Shown here: piece by piece, positions 58,556-64,000 of the stretch | How positions within the stretch are numbered: position 1 is the first letter of the stretch | Layout: the number at the start of each line of letters is the position of its first letter | Origin: CAINVV01 sp038323575 | GTDB taxonomy: Bacteria; Bacteroidota; Bacteroidia; Bacteroidales; Prolixibacteraceae | NCBI GenBank assembly: GCA_038323575.1 | Contig: JBBQHB010000001.1 | Coordinates: forward strand, 96,537-160,536 | DNA length: 64,000 nucleotides | Direction of reading: 5' to 3' | The notes under the pieces: generated by a model | Seen by the model: only the letters and a program-made list of their open reading frames with translations | Told to the model about the DNA's origin: nothing | Database searches by the model: none | Program-made: the position numbers and the translations under genes

Positions 58556-60325
58556 ATGAAGACCATTGTTTCAACCATTCTGTTTCTACTAAGTTGTCTT
58601 GCCATTCAGGCACAAATCCTTCCCGGATTCAAAATCTCCGGTTCTTATAACGAGCAGCAACAAGTTATTGAAAATTCTCCTCCGTCAACGCGCATACTGA
58701 TCAATGCCCCGATCAAAGGATTTGGGAAGAAGGACCGTGTTTTACTGGTTTTCTATGCCCTTCCTAACGGGAATACCATCGAACAGACATTTGGCAAAAA
58801 TCTCAGGGCCGGCGATGACTGGCGTTACAATATCCAGCATATCGGGGCCCAGACAAGGTTTCTAAGGCAAAAGGTTAAAACCCGGACCATCGTAACCGTT
58901 TACCTTGAATCCCGGCAAAAAAGCTGGCCATTATGGACGGCAACAACCCGTGATTCAGTCCGGAACGTGAAGGGCATGGTTGACCATATAAAAGGGATTT
59001 TTGCACCCTGGAATCCGGAAGTTGTACTGAATGGCCACAGCGGCGGCGGAAGGTTTATTTTCGACTACCTGGCTGCTGTTGAGAAGATTCCTGACAATGT
59101 GGTCAGAATTGCTTTTCCGGACAGCAATTACGGCTACGAGGATACCCTCTGCGGACCAAAGCTCCGCGACTGGTTAAAATCCGGGAAAAACAAATATTTA
59201 TGTGCACTTGCCTACAACGACAGCGTCGTTATCTACAACGGCAAGCAACTGGTTTCGCCTACCGGAGGTACCTGGTACCGCAGCAGGATGATGCTGAAAT
59301 TTCTTTCCTCATCTTTCAAATTCAGGACTAAGGATAGAGATTCTCTGATCTGGAATAGCGCTTTAAACCAAAGAGTTGAGATCATCCTGAAAGCAAATCC
59401 CGGCAACAAAATTTACCATACAACCCAGGTGGAACTGAATGGTTTTATCCACAGTATGCTGAGCGGTACCCGGCATGAAAACTGGGGCTATACCTATTTC
59501 GGAAAACGGGCATATGCCGGTTTTATTGCTGATTCGGTCATTGTCCCGATCCGAAGGTTAAATATTCCTGCCAGGAAGCCGGATGCGGAAACCGGTTCAG
59601 CCTTTATGAAAAGGATTGCTCCCCTGCCGCTCAAAGAACGGGAAGAGGAGATATCCCGGGCAGTTTCCTCGGGAAATATCCCGGAATTCCTGAGAAACAT
59701 GGTCACCTTGAAGGGTGAATTTGCAGATACAGCCGGAACTTTACGTCAGGTTATTTACGAAGTGATGCCCGATTATCTGGCAGTCGGCAGCATTAATGAT
59801 TTTTGCCGTATTCCCATGAATCCCTATACCGCCCAAAAACTGGCTGATCTTTTCGGGGGATCCCTGATAACGGCAAAACTCAGCAACCATATCTATGAAA
59901 AAGCTGAGATAAAACTTGCTCCGTTCAACTATATCCCGGTAGGAAACGCCAATGAACTGGTAACAAAGTTTGAAGCGCACAACACTCAGATTGAGAAGCA
60001 ATTCAGTGAGTCGGAAGGAATCCCCGGACAACTGGTGGCAGGGATCAAAAAGGATGTTATCCTTTCGGTCAGAAATGCGGCACAGCCAACGAAGGTAGTG
60101 ATCTACGGCTGGCACAAAACAGACAGCAAACCCATTCAACCTGTTTACAGCGGGCACGTCTGCTGGTACGTGGATTACAGTCATGGAATACGGCTGATCA
60201 ACAACCAGGTACTGATTGACGGCAAGCCCCGGCTTTTCTCAGATATCTTGAAGGATCCGTTGCTTTACAGTATTTTCAGCGATGAGGATAAGCCAATGGA
60301 AAAGGTTGGGTATTTTCAGGAATAG
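58556..60325 (+). CDS. Secreted two-domain protein with alpha/beta-hydrolase-like N-domain
   Basis: The 589-residue product has a signal peptide (MKTIVSTILFLLSCLAIQAQ). The N-domain (about 30-330) reads like an alpha/beta hydrolase: RVLLVFYALPNGNTIEQTFG, an elbow VVLNGHSGGGRFIFDYL with likely nucleophile Ser162, then FPDSNYGYED; a catalytic His may be in NGFIHSMLSG or RHENWG. The C-domain (about 400-589) is distinct: DYLAVGSINDFCRIPMNPYT, APFNYIPVGNANELVTKFEA, KVVIYGWHKTDSKPIQPVYS, GHVCWYVDYSHGIRLINN. I recall this C-part as a conserved stand-alone hypothetical protein with His/Asp clusters, but I know no activity. It has no co-directional partner close by. Confidence 0.72.
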   Translation: MKTIVSTILFLLSCLAIQAQILPGFKISGSYNEQQQVIENSPPSTRILINAPIKGFGKKDRVLLVFYALPNGNTIEQTFGKNLRAGDDWRYNIQHIGAQTRFLRQKVKTRTIVTVYLESRQKSWPLWTATTRDSVRNVKGMVDHIKGIFAPWNPEVVLNGHSGGGRFIFDYLAAVEKIPDNVVRIAFPDSNYGYEDTLCGPKLRDWLKSGKNKYLCALAYNDSVVIYNGKQLVSPTGGTWYRSRMMLKFLSSSFKFRTKDRDSLIWNSALNQRVEIILKANPGNKIYHTTQVELNGFIHSMLSGTRHENWGYTYFGKRAYAGFIADSVIVPIRRLNIPARKPDAETGSAFMKRIAPLPLKEREEEISRAVSSGNIPEFLRNMVTLKGEFADTAGTLRQVIYEVMPDYLAVGSINDFCRIPMNPYTAQKLADLFGGSLITAKLSNHIYEKAEIKLAPFNYIPVGNANELVTKFEAHNTQIEKQFSESEGIPGQLVAGIKKDVILSVRNAAQPTKVVIYGWHKTDSKPIQPVYSGHVCWYVDYSHGIRLINNQVLIDGKPRLFSDILKDPLLYSIFSDEDKPMEKVGYFQE

Positions 60326-60441
60326 TGAATTGTCAATCTGCTGCCTGAATATTCATGCGAATTTTACAAATAAAAATAACCACAAATTGCGCTAAGAGGG
60401 CCCACATTGTGGTTATTCAGAAACATTCGGCAGTACTATTT

Positions 60442-61164
60442 CTATTTCTTGTCTCTGATTTCGACGTTCACTTTAACATCCTTAGTTTCCGGAGTTACCT
60501 GTTTTTTCCTGACGATGGTTATTTTCTCCAGTCCTTTGCCGATATCCTTTTTCTCATACGAAACGATGTCAGCATTGTCTGGATCAAGGGCGTAAGGATC
60601 ACCTCCGCCGAATCTCATAACCCTCATATGACCGGGTGCCATAGGCGGCATCGGAGGCGGGGGAGGAGGTGGTGGCATCATGTTGCCTTCTATATTATCC
60701 AGCATTACATTTCCTCCGTGACCCATGCGGATGATTCTTTTTTCGTGCCTGACTTTACCTGAATCGCCTGACTGGTAGAACACATCGAACTCTTTATCGC
60801 CGGACATTTGCATGTGTTTCATCTGATCACCGCCCCGGAGGATGATTACTTTGTGTTCTCCGGCGATCTTCCCGTCCTTTTCGAGCGTCTTCATCATTGA
60901 ATCGACTTTTGCCTGAAGGGCCTTTTCATCAGGAAGATTGAAAGTCGTGTCAATTTTAGTCACTTTCCCGTCCTGATCCACAACAATTGTCACCCTTTGC
61001 TCCTTTTTCTGCTGACCTTTTTCGGCATTCACAGTAACTTTCACACGCTGCTCCTTCTTTTGCGTAGTCTTGTCTGCCGAATTTGCTTTATCAACCTGCC
61101 CGAAAGATATGGCGGTTGTGGCAACTAATAATCCCAATAAAAATGCGAGTTTCATATTCATCAA
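60442..61164 (-). CDS. Exported charged protein with polyproline tract
   Basis: The 240-residue protein has a signal peptide (MKLAFLLGLLVATTAISFGQ). After it comes a lysine/glutamate-rich repeat (KKEQRVKVTVNAEKGQQ; KKEQRVTIVVDQDG), then helical and beta stretches, eight consecutive prolines (NMMPPPPPPPPMPPMAPG) and a tail ending EIRDKK. I do not recognise a family. It is divergent from a rprXY-like kinase gene whose sensor domain also has ten consecutive prolines, so the two may be functionally linked (inference). Confidence 0.68.
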   Translation of the reverse strand: MMNMKLAFLLGLLVATTAISFGQVDKANSADKTTQKKEQRVKVTVNAEKGQQKKEQRVTIVVDQDGKVTKIDTTFNLPDEKALQAKVDSMMKTLEKDGKIAGEHKVIILRGGDQMKHMQMSGDKEFDVFYQSGDSGKVRHEKRIIRMGHGGNVMLDNIEGNMMPPPPPPPPMPPMAPGHMRVMRFGGGDPYALDPDNADIVSYEKKDIGKGLEKITIVRKKQVTPETKDVKVNVEIRDKK

Positions 61165-61534
61165 TTTTAAGTTAAAAATAAGGATTTTTCACAGTTCAAT
61201 ATTAGAACTTAAAATTCCCCGGATGGGTTAAGGTCTTTGTAAAAAGAGTTAAGGGAAAGTTAAAGTTGGAAAGGACGTTAAATTATTCTCTAATTTTGGA
61301 TTACTAAGTTGTAAGAACAATATATCGTCCTAAGGTTTCCTGTAATCAGACCTCCCCCCACCTGCCGATAAATCGGGACAGGCTCTCCAAAGGAGGGGAG
61401 TATTGCGCTGAAGCTTGATTACAGTTAGCATCTGAAGTCTTGGGGGAGATTTAGAGGGGTCAAATTGTCGGGGCATTGTGACACTATTTTATTCCTATAA
61501 CTTATATATATAGAAACAGTAATTAAAAAAAATT
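61165..61534. other. 370-nt divergent intergenic region with palindromic repeat
   Basis: The region between the proline-rich protein and the kinase gene encodes nothing supported. At 61340-61461 it has CTGTAATCA inverted at 61416-61424, CT/GA-rich blocks (CCTCCCCCC; CTCTCCAAAGGAGGGGAG) and GGGGGAGATTTAGAGGGGTC, a motif type I know as dispersed in Bacteroidota genomes. Promoters for both genes should lie outside this block; none is clear. Confidence 0.55.
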
Positions 61535-63136
61535 GTGAGTAAGCGTATCATCATAGGATTAGTCGTTCTGATGGGAATCTCATTGCTGGGTATCGTGGCA
61601 GTGCAGGTCTATTGGTTTAACAACTCCGTAAATGTTAGAAATGAGCTGTTTGACAGGTCAGTAAACGATGCGATGAACAAAGCCGTACGCCGTCTTGAGA
61701 CCGGTTATGACCTGAAAGTTATCCGTCATTTCAGCAATGGCGATTCAACCAGGAGAGAAACCTTCTCCTACCCTCCTCCACCGCCGCCGCCCCCACCTCC
61801 GGTTCCGGGATATGAAAATGTTGATGTGGTAGTAAAAAGGGACAGTATTCACCATACGATCAGTGTGACGACTTCGAAATCACAGAAAATGAAGCAGGGC
61901 GCACACAATGCGCAATCTTTTGCCACAGCGGGCAAAAACAGTAAATCAATGCGACTCCTTACCGAGAATGTTTATGGTCCGATCAACGACTCTTTGATCA
62001 ATGCGGAAATGAAGGCAATGACTCCTGAAATGAAAAAGAAGTTAAAGCAGTTAAATAATTTATCGAACCAAATTCAGATTGAATACCGGGGTTGGGAAGA
62101 CGGTCGTCACATTGACGAGAACCAGCTGAAAAAATTGCTGAAACAGGAATTATCGGACCGCGCAATCCCCATCGGATTTGAGCTGAACATCAACAGCGGA
62201 GACAGTATTGCCGTCAAAGCCAAAAAAACGGACCTGCTTCAAAAATGGTACAAGGTCAATATGTTCCCCGATGATATTTTCAGGAAGAATCTTGAACTTG
62301 CAGTCTATTTCCCCGAAAGGGACCATTTTATAGGCCGCACCACCACTTGGCTGCTCGGACTTTCGGTCGTGTTCACCTTAATTATTTTCTTTACTTTCTG
62401 GCTAAGCATATACTTGATTATCAGACAGAAAAAAATATCCGAGATGAAATCCGACTTCATCAACAACATGACCCATGAGTTTAAAACACCGATCGCCACG
62501 ATTTCCATTGCGGCCGATTCCATTTCCAACGAGAAGGTGATCCATGAGGAGGAAAAGGTTCGGTTTTTTGCCGGGATGATCAGAAAAGAGAATATCCGTA
62601 TGAATGAACAGGTAGAGCGGATTCTGCAGATTGCCCGCCTCGACCGGAAGGAATTTGAGTTCAGCTTCCAGGCAACAGATGTCCATCCGTTGATTGAAGC
62701 GGCTGTAGACGGGATACTGCTTCAGGTTGAGCAAAGGGGCGGTAAAATCAATATCCAACTGGATGCTGTCAATCCGGTTGTCACAACTGACCCCACCCAT
62801 TTTACCAATCTTGTCTACAACCTCCTCGACAATGCCAACAAATACTCGCCTGATGCGCCGGTAATTAAAGTGTCCACCGTTAACAGTCCAAGAGGGATTT
62901 TGCTCACTGTCGAAGACAACGGGATGGGTATGACCAAGGCCGTGCAGTCGAGGATATTCGACAAATTCTACCGGCTTCCGTCAGGAAATATCCACAACAT
63001 CAAAGGATTCGGACTCGGCTTAAGTTACATCAAAGCAATTCTGGAAGCCAACAACGGAACCATCAAAGTGCACAGTGAACCGGGAAAAGGCAGCCGGTTT
63101 GTGGTTTTTGTCCCATTTTTAATCGACCGGCGATGA
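61535..63136 (+). CDS. rprX: Membrane sensor histidine kinase, RprX-like
   Basis: GTG 61535 starts a 533-residue protein: N-terminal membrane helix (about 5-27, IIIGLVVLMGISLLGIVAVQ), a periplasmic domain (about 28-265) with ten prolines after FSY (residues 80-89), a second helix (about 269-293), HisKA with DFINNMTHEFKTPIATISIA (His314) and HATPase_c (NLVYNLLDNANKYS, DNGMGMT, GFGLGLSYIK). Domain order and the N-terminal VQVYWFNNSV block fit the Bacteroidota RprX class. It overlaps the regulator gene by 4 nt (ATGA). Signal unknown. Confidence 0.88.
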   Translation: MSKRIIIGLVVLMGISLLGIVAVQVYWFNNSVNVRNELFDRSVNDAMNKAVRRLETGYDLKVIRHFSNGDSTRRETFSYPPPPPPPPPPVPGYENVDVVVKRDSIHHTISVTTSKSQKMKQGAHNAQSFATAGKNSKSMRLLTENVYGPINDSLINAEMKAMTPEMKKKLKQLNNLSNQIQIEYRGWEDGRHIDENQLKKLLKQELSDRAIPIGFELNINSGDSIAVKAKKTDLLQKWYKVNMFPDDIFRKNLELAVYFPERDHFIGRTTTWLLGLSVVFTLIIFFTFWLSIYLIIRQKKISEMKSDFINNMTHEFKTPIATISIAADSISNEKVIHEEEKVRFFAGMIRKENIRMNEQVERILQIARLDRKEFEFSFQATDVHPLIEAAVDGILLQVEQRGGKINIQLDAVNPVVTTDPTHFTNLVYNLLDNANKYSPDAPVIKVSTVNSPRGILLTVEDNGMGMTKAVQSRIFDKFYRLPSGNIHNIKGFGLGLSYIKAILEANNGTIKVHSEPGKGSRFVVFVPFLIDRR

Positions 63137-63825
63137 AAACAACTAAATCCCTTTTTTTCGTTGAGGATGATCTCAGCTTTGGGACTGTCCTGAAATCATA
63201 CCTCGAAATCTGCAATTTTTCAGTAACCTGGCTGTCCGATGGGAAACATGCCGTCAGTTCATTCAGGGAAGCAACTTATGATCTTTGTTTGCTGGATGTG
63301 ATGCTTCCTCATGTGGATGGTTTCGCCATCGGGAAAGAGATCAGGTCGATAGATTCCCGTATTCCAATTATTTACCTGACTGCCAAATCCTTAAAAGAAG
63401 ACATCCTTACCGGATACCGCCTCGGGGCTGATGATTATATTGTAAAACCCTTCGATGCGGATGTTTTGGTCTATAAAATTGAAGTATTGCTCAGGAGGGC
63501 CGAAGGTGAACCTGGCAGCAACAACCATCTGTTCAGCATCGGCAGATACATTTTTGATTCCCGGCTGCGGGAGATACGGCTCGGAGAAACGAAACAACTG
63601 CTGAGCCCCAAAGAATCGGCCCTGCTTCAGCTGCTCTGCGAACATAAAAACGAACTGCTGCCCCGTGAAGTTGCATTGAAAAAGATATGGGGCGACGACG
63701 GCTATTTTACCACCCGAAGCATGGACGTTTTTATCACCAAACTCAGGAAATTCCTCAAAGAGGATCCTTCCGTGGAGATCCGGAATATCCACGGTAGTGG
63801 TTTTATTATGACCCTGGGAAATTAG
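63133..63825 (+). CDS. rprY: OmpR-family response regulator, RprY-like
   Basis: The 230-residue protein has a receiver (SLFFVEDDLSFGTVLKSYLE; YDLCLLDVMLPHVDGF with Asp about 55; YLTAKSLKEDILTGYRLGADDYIVKPFD) and a C-terminal winged-helix DNA-binding domain (FDSRLREIRLGETKQLLSPK; LLQLLCEHKNELLPREVAL; TRSMDVFITKLRKFLKED). It is translationally coupled to the kinase (ATGA). It matches the RprY type of Bacteroides. After its stop at 63825 nothing further is recognisable to the window end. Confidence 0.9.
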   Translation: MKTTKSLFFVEDDLSFGTVLKSYLEICNFSVTWLSDGKHAVSSFREATYDLCLLDVMLPHVDGFAIGKEIRSIDSRIPIIYLTAKSLKEDILTGYRLGADDYIVKPFDADVLVYKIEVLLRRAEGEPGSNNHLFSIGRYIFDSRLREIRLGETKQLLSPKESALLQLLCEHKNELLPREVALKKIWGDDGYFTTRSMDVFITKLRKFLKEDPSVEIRNIHGSGFIMTLGN

Positions 63826-64000
63826 AAGAATAAGTTGTTCGTATATTCAAACTACCGGTATTAACCCAACTTGCAGTTAATCCGAACGGAATTGTTGTTT
63901 ATCAATGAATTGGCAGTTTTCGAGTTCGGATTTGTGTACTACAGATTTTCGTTTTACGAATGGAGCATATTTATATTTTAGTGCATCGTAAAGGTTACGC

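Noticed and set aside
58383..58613. A 76-codon minus-strand frame near the hydrolase start
   Set aside because: It is made largely of the inverted-repeat element and the antisense of the signal peptide region of the next gene.
1..64000. tRNA, rRNA or riboswitch genes
   Set aside because: I looked through the intergenic gaps for cloverleaf or conserved riboswitch cores and found none I could support by eye; a covariance-model scan would be decisive.

Overview
The window looks like chromosome from a member of the Bacteroidota, most likely a Bacteroidales/Marinilabiliales-type anaerobe or facultative anaerobe; I infer this from gene content, not from a marker search. The evidence is a type IX secretion system (T9SS) core (porP/sprF, gldK, gldL, gldM, gldN, plus gldH and a porW/sprE-type lipoprotein), Bacteroidota promoter motifs (TAnnTTTG), a RprXY-like two-component pair, DUF4270 and Ig-like lipoproteins, and a TonB-dependent receptor. 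I found no rRNA, tRNA, CRISPR array or intact transposon.

Layout. 0-2 kb: 3' part of a TonB-dependent receptor. 2.3-11.6 kb: topA, a degenerate arginase-fold protein, porP/sprF and gldKLMN. 11.8-14.4 kb (minus): panC-panD-radA. 14.6-19 kb (plus): a glycogen-synthase N-domain protein, a DUF4270 lipoprotein, an Ig-like lipoprotein and a small conserved protein. 19-23 kb (minus): two S41 peptidases and a dCMP deaminase. 23.1-25.9 kb: an ECF sigma/anti-sigma pair and an outer-membrane protein, joined by two matching ECF-type promoters. 25.9-29.6 kb (minus): a biotin-dependent acyl-CoA carboxylase operon. 29.9-38.8 kb: pepE, porW/sprE, an Mrp ATPase, an alkyltransferase-like protein, trmB, gldH, ricT and holB. 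39-41.2 kb: pgk and a lipid kinase. 41.2-45.5 kb (minus): a SIMPL protein, a DinD-like protein, a dipeptide epimerase and a C45-type hydrolase. 45.6-56 kb (minus): a signalling cluster. 56-58.5 kb: a decayed and rearranged stretch. 58.5-64 kb: a secreted hydrolase-like protein, a proline-rich protein and a rprXY-like kinase/regulator pair.

The most exciting object is a single reading frame of about 1600 codons (48461-53257, minus). It encodes a complete Cu(I)-exporting P1B ATPase followed, in frame, by one extra transmembrane helix, a three-helix ETR1-type ethylene-binding domain with the copper-ligand motif CGTTH, a PAS domain, a GAF domain and a histidine kinase. In plants a separate copper ATPase (RAN1) supplies the copper cofactor to the ethylene receptor ETR1; here pump and receptor are one polypeptide. 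The same strand carries a 32-codon membrane peptide just upstream, a single-domain receiver, a hybrid kinase and a five-PAS protein whose receiver lacks its phospho-acceptor Asp. None of these proteins has a recognisable DNA-binding or cyclic-nucleotide output domain.

A second genome-scale signal is a set of short tandem repeats with a 7-nt (once 8-nt) period, sitting between genes from 11.6 to 36 kb. They often form inverted pairs and run over stop codons, in some cases encoding the last residues of the gene. Three unit families recur at several loci. Separately, convergent gene pairs share long perfect hairpins that contain one or both stop codons.
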